Part shown: one piece after another, positions 50,070 to 59,272 of the stretch | How positions within the stretch are numbered: the stretch's first letter is position 1 | How the letters are laid out: each line of letters starts with the position of its first letter | Assembly: GCF_016427605.1 (NCBI RefSeq) | Contig: NZ_JAELXQ010000001.1 | Span: forward strand, 250,860 to 314,859 | Length of the DNA stretch: 64,000 bases | Source of the DNA: Ochrobactrum sp. Q0168 | GTDB lineage: Bacteria > Pseudomonadota > Alphaproteobacteria > Rhizobiales > Rhizobiaceae | Reading direction: 5' to 3' | Notes under the pieces: generated by a model | Database searches by the model: none | The model's input: only the letters and a program-made list of their open reading frames with translations | Told to the model about the DNA's origin: nothing | Made by a program: the position numbers and the translations under genes

Positions 50070-50104
50070 TCGGCAATCATGGGTTGATCATGATTGCCGA
50101 TTTC
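50070..50104 (+). terminator. Perfect hairpin after the DUF1428 gene
   Basis: TCGGCAATCATG and CATGATTGCCGA are perfect 12-base inverted repeats around GGTTGAT, with TTTCCC after. The U-tract is weak. Confidence 0.6.
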
Positions 50105-50302
50105 CCGCTTTCAGGGTGAATTTTAAAAAATACACCGTCTTGTGAACGCCTAATCTGTTTCACAAAAATAGGGTTAATCTTTTCCTGACATATGGCTGCG
50201 GTAAAGCTCTGTTAAGCAAAATAATGCTTGATAGTGGAATTCGGATTGGCGGTTGCAGCTTGAGATTCGCTGCCGCGAAAAACATCCGGGAAGGAAGCCG
50301 CA

Positions 50303-50632
50303 ATGTGGACCAAGCAGAAACGTAAATCGATCCGTGGGCGCTTTATTTTACCCATCCTGACGGCTGCGTTTCTCAGCTATTTCGGCTTCCACGCCTATCA
50401 CGGCGAATTCGGCCTGTATGCCCGTATCCAGCTTGAAGAGCAAAAAGCGACCCTCACAAAGCAGCTCGAAAAAATCAGCGGGGAGCGTGCCGCGCTCGAA
50501 AAGCGCGTTGCGCTTCTGCGTGACGGATCCATTGAAAAGGATATGCTTGACGAGCAGGCTCGCAGGGCGCTTAATCTCTCCCATCCCGATGAAGTGACAA
50601 TTATCACTTCTCGGGAAGATAGATCGAATTAA
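50303..50632 (+). CDS. Septum formation initiator family protein (FtsB/DivIC-like)
   Basis: This 109-residue protein has one membrane helix near the N-terminus (FILPILTAAFLSYFGFHAY, about residues 13-33), then a coiled coil at about 40-75 (LEEQKATLTKQLEKISGERA). The ending contains DMLDEQARRALNLSHPDE, where E-Q-A-R-x-x-L-x-L-x-x-x-D-E is the septum initiator signature. FtsB works with FtsL and FtsQ in division; position between eno and pdhA is typical. GGAAGG precedes the ATG. Confidence 0.88.
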   Translation: MWTKQKRKSIRGRFILPILTAAFLSYFGFHAYHGEFGLYARIQLEEQKATLTKQLEKISGERAALEKRVALLRDGSIEKDMLDEQARRALNLSHPDEVTIITSREDRSN

Positions 50633-50681
50633 CTGAATTCCGGTTAATTGTCTTTTTGTGATATGTTTTTAAGGGCTTGGT

Positions 50682-50727
50682 AGCATAGCAGCTATGCTCT
50701 GGGTGCATATTGTATCTTGTAATATGC
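50682..50727. promoter_or_regulatory. Tandem inverted repeats ahead of pdhA
   Basis: AGCATAG / CTATGCT (50682-50698, CAG spacer) and GCATATT / AATATGC (50705-50727, nine-base spacer) stand between the FtsB-like gene and pdhA. Both are perfect. They could be operators for a regulator of pyruvate dehydrogenase, or terminator-like stems for the FtsB-like gene, though no T-run follows. The regulator is unknown. Confidence 0.4.
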
Positions 50728-50770
50728 CCGTATAACGTCACAATATAACGACAATCTTAGGGAGCGAGAT

Positions 50771-51811
50771 ATGGCACCGAGGGCTAAAAGGGCGCCTGCT
50801 GGCAAAACGCAGACGTCTTCCGTCACTACACCCAAGGCACCTGCGCCTGTTGAATTTACCAAAGAGCAGGAGCTGCACGCCTATCGCGAGATGCTGATGA
50901 TCCGGCGTTTCGAAGAAAAAGCCGGCCAGCTTTATGGCATGGGCTTCATTGGTGGCTTCTGCCATCTCTATATCGGACAGGAAGCTGTCGTCGTCGGTAT
51001 GCAGACCGCGCTGAAGGAAGGTGATCAGATCATCACGTCCTATCGCGACCATGGTCACATGCTGGCAACAGGCATGGAAGCGCGCGGCGTCATGGCCGAG
51101 CTGACCGGACGCCGTGGAGGCTACTCCAAGGGCAAGGGCGGCTCCATGCATATGTTCTCCAAGGAGAAAGGCTTCTACGGCGGTCACGGCCTCGTCGGCG
51201 CTCAGGGTCCGCTCGGCACCGGTCTTGCCTTTGCGAACAAGTATCGCGGCAACGACAATCTGTCGGTCACCTATTTCGGCGACGGCGCTGCCAATCAGGG
51301 CCAGGTCTATGAAAGCTTCAACATGGCCTCGCTGTGGAAGTTGCCGGTGATCTACGTCATCGAAAACAACCGTTACGCTATGGGCACCTCGGTATCGCGT
51401 TCTTCCGCTGAAACCGATTTCTCCAAGCGCGGCGTTTCGTTCAATCTTCCGGGCATCAAGGTTGACGGCATGGACGTTCGGGCCGTCGCCGCTGCCGCCA
51501 AGTTCGCTGCTGATTGGGCGCGTTCCGGCAAGGGTCCTTTGATTCTCGAAATGGAAACCTATCGCTATCGCGGTCACTCCATGTCCGATCCTGCGAAATA
51601 TCGCTCGAAGGACGAAGTGCAGAAGATGCGTTCCGAGCATGATCCGATCGAACAGGTCAAACAGCGCCTGATCGACAAGGGCTGGGCAACCGAAGAAGAG
51701 CTGAAGGAAATCGACAAGGAAGTCCGCGACATCGTCGCTGATTCGGCCGATTTCGCTCAAAACGATCCGGAGCCGGATGTTTCCGAGCTCTACACGGATA
51801 TTCTGCTCTAA
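50771..51811 (+). CDS. pdhA: Pyruvate dehydrogenase E1 component, alpha subunit
   Basis: E1-alpha uses thiamine diphosphate to decarboxylate pyruvate. The 346-residue product has a short Lys/Ala-rich head, YREMLMIRRFEEKAGQLYGM, GGFCHLYIGQEAVVVGM, and the thiamine-binding motif GDGAANQGQVYESFNMASLW ending in Asn-Asn. The phosphorylation-type loop GHSMSDPAKYRSKDEV follows. GGGAG precedes the ATG. First gene of pdhA-pdhB-pdhC-lpdA; its gene is 18 bases from pdhB. Confidence 0.96.
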   Translation: MAPRAKRAPAGKTQTSSVTTPKAPAPVEFTKEQELHAYREMLMIRRFEEKAGQLYGMGFIGGFCHLYIGQEAVVVGMQTALKEGDQIITSYRDHGHMLATGMEARGVMAELTGRRGGYSKGKGGSMHMFSKEKGFYGGHGLVGAQGPLGTGLAFANKYRGNDNLSVTYFGDGAANQGQVYESFNMASLWKLPVIYVIENNRYAMGTSVSRSSAETDFSKRGVSFNLPGIKVDGMDVRAVAAAAKFAADWARSGKGPLILEMETYRYRGHSMSDPAKYRSKDEVQKMRSEHDPIEQVKQRLIDKGWATEEELKEIDKEVRDIVADSADFAQNDPEPDVSELYTDILL

Positions 51812-51829
51812 TTCGGGAAAGGTGTTGTC

Positions 51830-53230
51830 ATGCCCGTAGAAATTCTCATGCCCGCCCTTTCTCCGACCATGGAAGAAGGCACGCTTTCCAAATGGGTGAA
51901 AAAGGAAGGCGACAAGGTTACGTCCGGTGATGTGATTGCCGAGATCGAAACCGACAAGGCGACGATGGAAGTCGAAGCCGTCGATGAAGGCGTCATCGGC
52001 AAGATCCTGATCGCTGAAGGCACGGAAGGCGTAAAGGTCAATACGCCGATCGCCGTGCTGCTCGGCGATGGCGAAAGCGCTTCCGATATCGGTTCGGCTC
52101 CGGCTGCCAAGGCTGAGGCCCCGAAGCAGGAAGCCAAGGAAGAAGTGAAGGACGCGCCGAAGGCTGAAGACAAGCCTGCTGCCAGCGTTCCGGCTGCGCC
52201 GAAGGTTGAAGTCGCGTCCGATCCGGATATTCCGGCTGGCACGGAAATGGTTTCGATGACGGTGCGTGAAGCGCTGCGCGACGCTATGGCCGAAGAAATG
52301 CGCCGTGACGAGAACGTCTTCATCATGGGTGAAGAAGTTGCTGAATATCAAGGTGCCTACAAGATCACACAAGGTCTTCTCGATGAATTCGGCGCGCGCC
52401 GCGTGGTCGATACGCCGATCACCGAGCATGGTTTTGCCGGTGTGGGCGTTGGCGCTGCAATGGCCGGTCTGAAGCCGATTGTTGAATTCATGACCTTCAA
52501 TTTCGCCATGCAGGCGATTGACCAGATCGTGAATTCGGCTGCAAAGACCCTCTACATGTCGGGTGGCCAGATGGGCGCTCCGATGGTGTTCCGCGGTCCT
52601 TCGGGTGCCGCCGCGCGCGTCGCAGCCCAGCATTCGCAGTGCTATGCCGCCTGGTACAGCCATATTCCGGGCCTCAAGGTCGTCATGCCTTACACGGCTG
52701 CCGATGCGAAGGGCTTGCTCAAGGCCGCCATCCGCGATCCGAACCCGGTTATCTTCCTCGAAAACGAAATTCTCTACGGTCATCATTTCGATGTGCCGAA
52801 GCTTGATGATTTCGTTCTGCCGATTGGTAAGGCTCGTATTCACAAGCAGGGCAAGGACGCGACGCTGGTTTCGTTCGGTATCGGCATGACCTATGCGGTC
52901 AAGGCTGCGGAAGAACTGGCTGCACAGGGCATTGACGTTGAAGTCATCGATCTGCGCACCATCCGCCCGATGGACATTCCGACCGTCGTGGAATCGGTCA
53001 AGAAGACCGGCCGCCTCGTGACGGTGGAAGAAGGCTTCCCGCAGTCGTCAGTCGGCACGGAAATCGCTACACGCGTGATGCAGCAGGCTTTCGATTATCT
53101 CGATGCGCCGATCCTGACCATTGCAGGCAAGGACGTTCCGATGCCTTACGCCGCAAATCTCGAAAAGCTGGCGCTGCCGAATGTGGCCGAAGTCGTGGAA
53201 GCGGTGAAAGCCGTGACCTACTCCGCTTAA
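51830..53230 (+). CDS. pdhB: Pyruvate dehydrogenase E1 component, beta subunit with N-terminal lipoyl domain
   Basis: E1-beta pairs with E1-alpha. The 466-residue product starts with a lipoyl domain (residues 1-80), where the modified Lys is in [15 protein letters not shown] near residue 43. A linker rich in Ala, Pro and Lys (about 83-130) follows. The E1-beta domain runs from about 140 ([20 protein letters not shown] read near there) to the end, with [20 protein letters not shown] and the C-terminal transketolase-type part. A lipoyl domain on E1-beta is typical of alphaproteobacteria and lets E1 and E2 share lipoyl groups. Confidence 0.95.
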   Translation: MPVEILMPALSPTMEEGTLSKWVKKEGDKVTSGDVIAEIETDKATMEVEAVDEGVIGKILIAEGTEGVKVNTPIAVLLGDGESASDIGSAPAAKAEAPKQEAKEEVKDAPKAEDKPAASVPAAPKVEVASDPDIPAGTEMVSMTVREALRDAMAEEMRRDENVFIMGEEVAEYQGAYKITQGLLDEFGARRVVDTPITEHGFAGVGVGAAMAGLKPIVEFMTFNFAMQAIDQIVNSAAKTLYMSGGQMGAPMVFRGPSGAAARVAAQHSQCYAAWYSHIPGLKVVMPYTAADAKGLLKAAIRDPNPVIFLENEILYGHHFDVPKLDDFVLPIGKARIHKQGKDATLVSFGIGMTYAVKAAEELAAQGIDVEVIDLRTIRPMDIPTVVESVKKTGRLVTVEEGFPQSSVGTEIATRVMQQAFDYLDAPILTIAGKDVPMPYAANLEKLALPNVAEVVEAVKAVTYSA

Positions 53231-53245
53231 CGAAAGGGTCTGGAC

Positions 53246-54598
53246 ATGCCGATCAATATCACCATGCCAGCGCTTTCTCCCACGATGGAAGAAGGCAACC
53301 TGTCGAAATGGCTGGTCAAGGAAGGCGACAAGGTTTCCTCCGGCGATGTGATTGCCGAGATCGAAACCGACAAGGCCACGATGGAAGTCGAGGCTGTTGA
53401 CGAAGGCACCGTTGCCAAGCTGGTTGTTCCAGCTGGCACGGAAGGCGTCAAGGTCAATGCGCTGATCGCCATTCTGGCCGCTGACGGTGAAGACGTTGCC
53501 GAAGCTGCCAAGGGCGGCGGCGCTGCCGCTTCCAAGGCGGAAGCAAAGGCCGATGCTCCGAAGGAAGAGCCCAAGGCCGAAGCCAAGAAGGACGCTGCAC
53601 CTGCTGCAGCGCCTGCTCCGGTAGCTGCTGCTCCCGCACAGGCGCCTGCGAAGGGCGAACGCGTTTTTGCTTCTCCGCTTGCACGCCGCATTGCCAAGGA
53701 CGCCGGCGTCGACATCGCCGCCGTCAAGGGCACCGGCCCGCATGGCCGCGTCGTTCAGCGCGATGTGGAATCGGCTATTCAGTCGGGCGGCGCGAAAGCT
53801 GCCGCTGCACCGCAGGCTGCTGCCGGTGCTGCTCAGCCTGTCAAGCCGATGTCGGACGATGCCGTTTTGAAGCTGTTCGAGGAAGGTTCTTACGAGATCG
53901 TGCCGCATGACGGCATGCGCAAGACCATTGCTCGTCGTCTGGTGGAATCGAAGCAGACTGTTCCGCATTTCTACCTGACGATCGATTGCGAACTTGATGC
54001 GCTTCTGGCGCTTCGCGCACAGATCAATGCGGCTTCGCCAATGATCAAGACAGAGAAGGGCGAAGTTCCGGCCTACAAGCTCTCTGTCAACGACATGATC
54101 ATCAAGGCCACCGCCCTGGCGCTTCGCGATATCCCCGAAGCCAATGTCTCCTGGACCGAAGGCGGCATGATCAAGCACAAGCGTTCGGATGTCGGCGTTG
54201 CCGTTTCCATCCCGGGCGGCCTGATTACGCCAATCGTCCGCCACGCGGAAAACAAGACGCTGTCCTCTATCTCCAACGAGATGAAAGATCTGGCCAAGCG
54301 CGCGCGTGATCGCAAATTGAAGCCTGAGGAATATCAGGGTGGTTCGACCTCTGTTTCCAACCTCGGCATGTTCGGCGTCAAGGATTTTGCCGCCATCATC
54401 AACCCGCCGCATGCGACCATTTTCGCAATCGGCGCCGGTGAAGAACGCGTCGTGGTGAAGAAAGGCGAGATGAAAGTGGCGACTGTGATGTCGGTCACGC
54501 TTTCCACCGACCACCGCGCAGTCGATGGCGCTCTTGCCGCCGAACTGGCGCAGGCCTTCAAGCGCCACATCGAAAACCCGATGGGCATGCTGGTCTGA
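53246..54598 (+). CDS. pdhC: Pyruvate dehydrogenase E2 component (dihydrolipoyl acetyltransferase)
   Basis: E2 is the core of the complex and moves the acetyl group to CoA. The 450-residue product has one lipoyl domain (residues 1-80, lipoyl Lys about 43 in [15 protein letters not shown]), an Ala/Pro/Lys linker, a peripheral subunit binding domain at about 137-175 ([20 protein letters not shown]), a second linker, and the catalytic domain with [18 protein letters not shown] near 415-435 (His and Asp). The first lipoyl domain is nearly the same as that of pdhB, so the two probably share an origin. Confidence 0.96.
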   Translation: MPINITMPALSPTMEEGNLSKWLVKEGDKVSSGDVIAEIETDKATMEVEAVDEGTVAKLVVPAGTEGVKVNALIAILAADGEDVAEAAKGGGAAASKAEAKADAPKEEPKAEAKKDAAPAAAPAPVAAAPAQAPAKGERVFASPLARRIAKDAGVDIAAVKGTGPHGRVVQRDVESAIQSGGAKAAAAPQAAAGAAQPVKPMSDDAVLKLFEEGSYEIVPHDGMRKTIARRLVESKQTVPHFYLTIDCELDALLALRAQINAASPMIKTEKGEVPAYKLSVNDMIIKATALALRDIPEANVSWTEGGMIKHKRSDVGVAVSIPGGLITPIVRHAENKTLSSISNEMKDLAKRARDRKLKPEEYQGGSTSVSNLGMFGVKDFAAIINPPHATIFAIGAGEERVVVKKGEMKVATVMSVTLSTDHRAVDGALAAELAQAFKRHIENPMGMLV

Positions 54599-54669
54599 TG
54601 GAATTGAAGCCGCGCCTGTCTTTATAGATGGGTGCGGCCTTTCCGCTTTCAGGAATAAGGGCAAGAACT

Positions 54670-56133
54670 ATGGCCGACATTTACGACGTTATTGTTATTG
54701 GATCGGGACCGGGCGGCTACGTCACGGCGATCCGTGCTGCGCAGCTGGGCCTCAAGACGGCAATCGTCGAGCGCGAGCATCTGGGCGGCATCTGCCTCAA
54801 CTGGGGCTGCATTCCGACCAAGGCGCTGTTGCGTTCCGCCGAAATCCTGCATTTTGGTGAACATGCCAAGGATTACGGTCTGAAGCTGGAAGGCACCATC
54901 ACGCCTGACGTGAAAGCTGTCGTGCAGCGTTCGCGCGGCGTTTCGGCGCGTCTTAACGGCGGCGTCGCCTTCCTCATGAAGAAGAACAAGATCGACGTGA
55001 TCTGGGGCGAAGCCAAGCTCGTCAAGGGCGCTTCCGGTTCCAATCCCGCCGAAATCACGGTCGGCAAGACATCGAAGCAGCCGATGCAGCCGCAGAACCC
55101 GGTGCCGAAGGGCGTGCTGGGCGAGGGCAGTTACAAGGCCAAGCACATCATCGTCGCGACCGGCGCGCGTCCGCGTGCGCTGCCCGGCATCGAGCCGGAC
55201 GGCAAGCTGATCTGGACCTATTTCGAAGCCATGGTGCCGCAGGACCTGCCAAAGTCGATGCTGGTCATGGGGTCGGGCGCAATCGGCATCGAATTCGCGT
55301 CGTTCTATCACGACATGGGCGTTGATGTGACGGTTGTGGAAGTGATGCCGCAGATCATGCCGGTGGAAGATGCGGAAATCTCCGCCATCGCCCGCAAGCA
55401 GCTTGAAAAGCGCGGCCTCAAGATCATCACCGATGCCAAGGTTACGAAAGTGGAGAAGGGCGCCAACAACGTTACGGCCTCCATCGAAACCAAGGACGGC
55501 AAGGTGCAGAAGCTGACTGTCGACCGGATGATTTCGGCTGTTGGTGTTCAGGGGAATATCGAGAATCTCGGCCTTGAAGCGCTCGGCGTGAAGACGGATC
55601 GTGGCTGCATTGTCATTGACGGCTATGGTAAGACCAATGTCGAAGGTATCTATGCCATCGGCGACGTTGCCGGTCCGCCGATGCTGGCGCACAAGGCCGA
55701 GCATGAAGGCACGATCTGCGTCGAAAAGATTGCAGGCGTTCCGAATGTGCATTCGCTCGACAAGGGCAAGATCCCGGGCTGCACCTATTGCAATCCGCAG
55801 GTTGCCTCGGTCGGCTTGACGGAAGCCAAGGCCAAGGAGCAGGGTTTCGACATTCGTGTCGGTCGCTATTCCTTCTCGGCCAACGGCAAGGCGATTGCTC
55901 TCGGCGAGGATCAGGGTCTGGTCAAGACGATCTTCGACAAGAAGACCGGCCAGCTTCTCGGTGCGCATATGGTTGGCGCGGAAGTCACCGAACTCATTCA
56001 GGGTTTCGTGATTGCCATGAACCTTGAGACCACCGAAGAAGAGCTGATGCATTCGGTCTTCCCGCATCCGACCCTTTCGGAGATGATGAAGGAAAGCGTG
56101 CTTGACGCATATGGACGTGTGCTGAACGCTTAA
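54670..56133 (+). CDS. lpdA: Dihydrolipoamide dehydrogenase (E3)
   Basis: E3 reoxidises dihydrolipoamide with FAD and NAD. The 487-residue product begins with the FAD-binding motif VIVIGSGPGGYVTAIRAAQL and the redox disulfide in HLGGICLNWGCIPTKALLRS. The NAD-binding stretch is MLVMGSGAIGIEFASFYHDM, and the C-terminal dimer domain has HSVFPHPTLSEMMKESV with the catalytic His. ATG 54670 is chosen over an open frame to 54628. Some rhizobia have several E3 copies; this is the PDH one by context. Confidence 0.96.
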   Translation: MADIYDVIVIGSGPGGYVTAIRAAQLGLKTAIVEREHLGGICLNWGCIPTKALLRSAEILHFGEHAKDYGLKLEGTITPDVKAVVQRSRGVSARLNGGVAFLMKKNKIDVIWGEAKLVKGASGSNPAEITVGKTSKQPMQPQNPVPKGVLGEGSYKAKHIIVATGARPRALPGIEPDGKLIWTYFEAMVPQDLPKSMLVMGSGAIGIEFASFYHDMGVDVTVVEVMPQIMPVEDAEISAIARKQLEKRGLKIITDAKVTKVEKGANNVTASIETKDGKVQKLTVDRMISAVGVQGNIENLGLEALGVKTDRGCIVIDGYGKTNVEGIYAIGDVAGPPMLAHKAEHEGTICVEKIAGVPNVHSLDKGKIPGCTYCNPQVASVGLTEAKAKEQGFDIRVGRYSFSANGKAIALGEDQGLVKTIFDKKTGQLLGAHMVGAEVTELIQGFVIAMNLETTEEELMHSVFPHPTLSEMMKESVLDAYGRVLNA

Positions 56134-56151
56134 AGCAAATAGGAGACGCCT

Positions 56152-56415
56152 ATTCCGCTGATCGAAAATGGAGGGCCATGGCGGCGTGCCGCCTGGCCGA
56201 TCATAAAATGGTGTACCGTCATCGGTCTGACGCTTGGATTTTTAGCCGGCGTCTTGAGTATGTTCGGGGGTAACACCATATCGGTCAACGGAATGGCGCT
56301 CCTGGGCTGGTATGGCGTCTGGACGCTGACTTTGGCGCTTGGCGTCGGCGGTCTGGTCTTCGGGCTCATATGGGCTCTGGTTTTCAGGGCGCTCGGGCTG
56401 GCTGCGCGGCGATGA
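56152..56415 (+). CDS. Small two-helix membrane protein with a likely ATT start
   Basis: Between lpdA and lipA lies an 87-codon frame that conventional start codons do not reach. The stop TAG at 56140 and an ATT at 56152 bound it. GGAG (56142-56145) is six bases ahead of the ATT, the ideal spacing. CTG at 56158 is a poorer alternative. The product opens MPLIENGGPWRRAAWPIIKW, has two hydrophobic helices (about 22-42 and 52-80) with a Gly-rich turn (FGGNTISVNG) and ends in Arg-Arg. It follows lpdA by 18 bases and would be in the PDH operon. Function unknown; a real membrane protein by composition. ATT initiation is rare and needs proof. Confidence 0.6.
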   Translation: MPLIENGGPWRRAAWPIIKWCTVIGLTLGFLAGVLSMFGGNTISVNGMALLGWYGVWTLTLALGVGGLVFGLIWALVFRALGLAARR

Positions 56416-56474
56416 GTAGCAAATGGTCCAAGTTGACAGGTCTGTGGTCAGGGCTTAGGACCGGACCGAATTAA

Positions 56475-56507
56475 GGAGCATTTTATCTCCCTTTGGGGAA
56501 ATGCTCC
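56475..56507 (+). promoter_or_regulatory. Hairpin in the lipA leader
   Basis: GGAGCATTT (56475-56483) and AAATGCTCC (56499-56507) are perfect inverted repeats, with TCCC/GGGG pairing inside. It ends 18 bases before the lipA ATG. There is no T-run. It might be an attenuator, a processing site, or a variant of a dispersed palindrome. Confidence 0.45.
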
Positions 56508-56525
56508 GGATAGGCAGGAAACAGC

Positions 56526-57491
56526 ATGGTTACAGTTCTCAATACGGTCAACCAGAGCGGACGTCTGCGGCACCCGGAAAAGGCGCACCGCCCGGATAAT
56601 GAAGTCCTGAAAAAGCCCGACTGGATTCGCGTCAAGGCTCCAGTCTCGCGCGGCTATAGCGAAACGCGCGAAATCGTGCGTTCCAACAAGCTCGTGACCG
56701 TCTGTGAAGAAGCTGGCTGCCCGAATATCGGCGAGTGCTGGGAAAAGAAGCACGCCACTTTCATGATCATGGGCGAAATCTGCACACGCGCCTGCGCGTT
56801 CTGCAATGTTTCGACCGGTATTCCGACGCCGCTTGATCCAAATGAACCGGAAAATGTCGCCAAGGCCGTCAAGCAGATGGGCCTGACCCATGTGGTCATC
56901 ACCTCGGTCGATCGCGACGATCTGGCCGATGGCGGCGCGCAGCATTTCGCCGAGGTCATTCGCGCCATACGTGCTGCAACGCCTGCCACCACCATCGAAA
57001 TTCTGACACCGGACTTCCTGCGCAAGGAAGGCGCTCTGGAAATCGTCGTCAAGGCTCGCCCGGACGTGTTCAACCACAATCTGGAAACAGTGCCGTCGCG
57101 TTACCTTAAGGTTCGCCCCGGCGCGCGTTATTTCCATTCGATCCGCCTGTTGCAGCGCGTCAAGGAACTCGATCCGACTATTTTCACCAAGTCCGGCATT
57201 ATGGTTGGCCTCGGTGAAGAGCGGAATGAAATCTTGCAGCTGATGGACGACCTTCGTTCGGCTGACGTTGATTTCATGACCATCGGCCAGTATCTGCAGC
57301 CGACCCGCAAGCACCATCCGGTCATCCGTTTCGTGACGCCGGACGAATTCAAGTCGTTCGAAACCATCGGCAAGACCAAGGGCTTTCTGTTGGTCGCCTC
57401 CAGCCCGCTGACGCGTTCTTCGCATCACGCTGGCGACGATTTTGCAAAGCTCAAAGCCGCCCGCGAAGCGCAGATTGCGAACCGGGCATAA
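56526..57491 (+). CDS. lipA: Lipoyl synthase
   Basis: LipA inserts two sulfurs into octanoyl groups on lipoyl domains by radical-SAM chemistry. The 321-residue product has the auxiliary cluster motif [12 protein letters not shown] at about residues 60-71 and the SAM cluster motif [10 protein letters not shown] at about 86-95. The C-terminal RSSYHA-type motif appears as [10 protein letters not shown]. It follows the PDH operon whose lipoyl domains are its target. The COQ10-like gene follows after six bases, so they are cotranscribed. Confidence 0.97.
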   Translation: MVTVLNTVNQSGRLRHPEKAHRPDNEVLKKPDWIRVKAPVSRGYSETREIVRSNKLVTVCEEAGCPNIGECWEKKHATFMIMGEICTRACAFCNVSTGIPTPLDPNEPENVAKAVKQMGLTHVVITSVDRDDLADGGAQHFAEVIRAIRAATPATTIEILTPDFLRKEGALEIVVKARPDVFNHNLETVPSRYLKVRPGARYFHSIRLLQRVKELDPTIFTKSGIMVGLGEERNEILQLMDDLRSADVDFMTIGQYLQPTRKHHPVIRFVTPDEFKSFETIGKTKGFLLVASSPLTRSSHHAGDDFAKLKAAREAQIANRA

Positions 57492-57497
57492 CACGAC

Positions 57498-57950
57498 ATG
57501 CCGCAATTTACGACCGTCAGACGGGTGCATCACCGGGCCGATCAGATGTTCGCGCTCGTTGCGGATGTCGAGAAATATCCGGAATTTCTACCGATGTGCG
57601 AAGCCTTGTCGATCCGCTCCCGTAAGGAGCGCGACGGCAAGGCGTTGCTGATTGCCGACATGACGGTTGGTTACAAGCTGATCCGCGAGACCTTCACCAG
57701 CCAGGTGCTGCTGAAGCCGGACGAGAATGTCATCGACGTCAAATATCTCGACGGCCCGTTCCGCTATCTCGATAATCGCTGGACGTTTAAATCCGTCGAG
57801 GACGAAGCCTATTGCGACGTCGAGTTTTTCATCGACTATGAATTCAAGAGCCGCACACTTGGCCTGCTGATGGGCACGATGTTCGACCTGGCCTTCAAGA
57901 AATTCTCGGAAGCCTTCGAAAAGCGCGCCGACCAGATCTACGGTCTGTAA
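57498..57950 (+). CDS. Coq10/RatA-type START-fold protein
   Basis: This 150-residue protein is of the polyketide cyclase/START family close to COQ10 and RatA: TVRRVHHRADQMFALVADVE at the start, YPEFLPMCEALSIRSR, VDVKYLDGPFRYLDNRWTF-like centre and FKKFSEAFEKRADQIYGL at the end. COQ10 proteins bind ubiquinone and aid respiration; E. coli RatA was described as a ribosome-associated toxin, but alphaproteobacterial members next to lipA are usually taken as ubiquinone-binding. No antitoxin gene adjoins it. It converges on the SDR gene with 12 bases between. Confidence 0.88.
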   Translation: MPQFTTVRRVHHRADQMFALVADVEKYPEFLPMCEALSIRSRKERDGKALLIADMTVGYKLIRETFTSQVLLKPDENVIDVKYLDGPFRYLDNRWTFKSVEDEAYCDVEFFIDYEFKSRTLGLLMGTMFDLAFKKFSEAFEKRADQIYGL

Positions 57951-57962
57951 TTAAACGGGGTT

Positions 57963-58703
57963 TTACTGCGCCGTATACCCACCATCCACCATCAATGACG
58001 ATCCGGTGATGAATGAAGCCTCGTCGCTTGCGAGGAACAGCACCGCGCTTGCCACTTCTTCGGCGCGGCCAAGGCGGCCCATCGGGTGCAGGGCGATCAG
58101 CGCTTGTTTCCCCTCGTCCGGAATGTCTTTCAATAGTGGCGTATCGATATAGCCCGGGCAGACGGCGTTCACACGGATATTCTGCGCGCCATAATCGATA
58201 GCCAGCGTCTGCGTGAGAAGCTTCACGCCGCCTTTTGCCGCTGCATAGGCCGTCACGCCTGATTTGCCAACATGGCTGTGGATCGATCCGCAATTGACGA
58301 TGACGCCACCGCCTTGCGAGCGCATCTGGTCGATTGCGTATTTATCGCAGAGATAAACGCCGGTCAGATTGATATCGATGGTCTTCTGCCAGGCGCTTTC
58401 GTCAAGCTCGTCGATGGGGCCGTCCGCCGCAATACCCGCATTGGCGAACATGATATCGAGACGGCCATAATTTTCAACCGTGCGGGCAATAAGCTCCTGA
58501 ACAGCTTTGGTTTTTGTTACATCGGTCTTGATGAAAATGGCCTGCTGGTGTTCGCCGGCAAGCTCATCGGCCAATTGCTGGCCGTGATCGGCATAATCGG
58601 CAATGACGACATTGGCCCCTTCACGTACAAAAGCCAGGACCGTCGCTTCCCCAATGCCGCTAGCCCCGCCAGTTACGATGGCCACTTTGCCTTTGAAACG
58701 CAT
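57963..58703 (-). CDS. Short-chain dehydrogenase/reductase
   Basis: This NAD(P)-dependent oxidoreductase of 246 residues has the dinucleotide-binding TGGASGIG near residue 12, the NAG motif in MFANAGIAADGP near 90 and the catalytic Tyr-X-X-X-Lys in TAYAAAKGGVKLL near 155, with Ser ahead of it (VNCGSIHSHVGKSG). The Asp in VIADYADHGQQ suggests preference for NAD. The ending DGGYTAQ is common among classical SDRs. Substrate unknown. It is convergent with the COQ10-like gene. Confidence 0.93.
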   Translation of the reverse strand: MRFKGKVAIVTGGASGIGEATVLAFVREGANVVIADYADHGQQLADELAGEHQQAIFIKTDVTKTKAVQELIARTVENYGRLDIMFANAGIAADGPIDELDESAWQKTIDINLTGVYLCDKYAIDQMRSQGGGVIVNCGSIHSHVGKSGVTAYAAAKGGVKLLTQTLAIDYGAQNIRVNAVCPGYIDTPLLKDIPDEGKQALIALHPMGRLGRAEEVASAVLFLASDEASFITGSSLMVDGGYTAQ

Positions 58704-58774
58704 TGCCTATGCTCCTCATCTTGAACCGATAAGCAGAGGATAGCGCGGCGGGGCGGAAAGTACATGCGTTGGCG

Positions 58775-59272
58775 TTATGCCTCGCGCAAATTTGTCAGGA
58801 CCAGTTCCAGCGCGGCAAGAACCGTCGCATGGCGAATGTCCGCACGGCTTTTCGGGCCGAAACGGCATTCCCGATGCAGCGTTGGGTGGCCGTTGCGTGC
58901 GGAAGCAATATGAACCAGCCCGACGGGTTTTTCATCCGAGCCGCCGCCGGGACCAGCGACACCAGTCACTGCAATGCTGATGCCAGCGCGCGAATGCTTA
59001 AGCGCGCCTTCGGCCATGGCAATCGCCACTTCCTTCGAGACAGCGCCGACGCGGTTGATCAGTTCCATCGGTACGCCGATCATGTCGTGCTTGGCTTCAT
59101 TGGAATAGGTGACGAAGCCGCGATCCACGACATCGGACGAACCGGCGATGTCGGTCAAGGAGCCAGCAATCAGGCCTCCGGTGCAGGATTCGGCGGTCGC
59201 AATCATCAAGCCAGCCTTGCGGCAGGCCTCCAGCACTGCGATTGCTTCTTTCTCGGCGATAAGTTCGCTCAT
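58775..59272 (-). CDS. CinA-domain nicotinamide-nucleotide amidohydrolase
   Basis: This 165-residue protein is a stand-alone CinA C-terminal domain (PncC-type), which deamidates nicotinamide mononucleotide in NAD recycling. Marks are [40 protein letters not shown] and [20 protein letters not shown] with VGLVHIA. The MoCF-like N-domain of full CinA is absent. Its start overlaps the ispDF stop by four bases, so it is coupled to it, an order conserved in Rhizobiales. Confidence 0.92.
   Translation of the reverse strand: MSELIAEKEAIAVLEACRKAGLMIATAESCTGGLIAGSLTDIAGSSDVVDRGFVTYSNEAKHDMIGVPMELINRVGAVSKEVAIAMAEGALKHSRAGISIAVTGVAGPGGGSDEKPVGLVHIASARNGHPTLHRECRFGPKSRADIRHATVLAALELVLTNLREA

Noticed and set aside
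50738..52843. 701-codon open frame on the minus strand opposite pdhA and pdhB
   Set aside because: It mirrors two well-supported genes, runs over their boundary, and its His/Arg/Asp-rich product looks like an antisense shadow.
53048..54664. 538-codon minus-strand frame opposite pdhC
   Set aside because: Shadow of pdhC; composition and position give no support.
57498..57950. RatA toxin of a toxin-antitoxin pair
   Set aside because: There is no antitoxin-like partner; the neighbour is lipA, and the family placement next to lipA fits a COQ10-like role.
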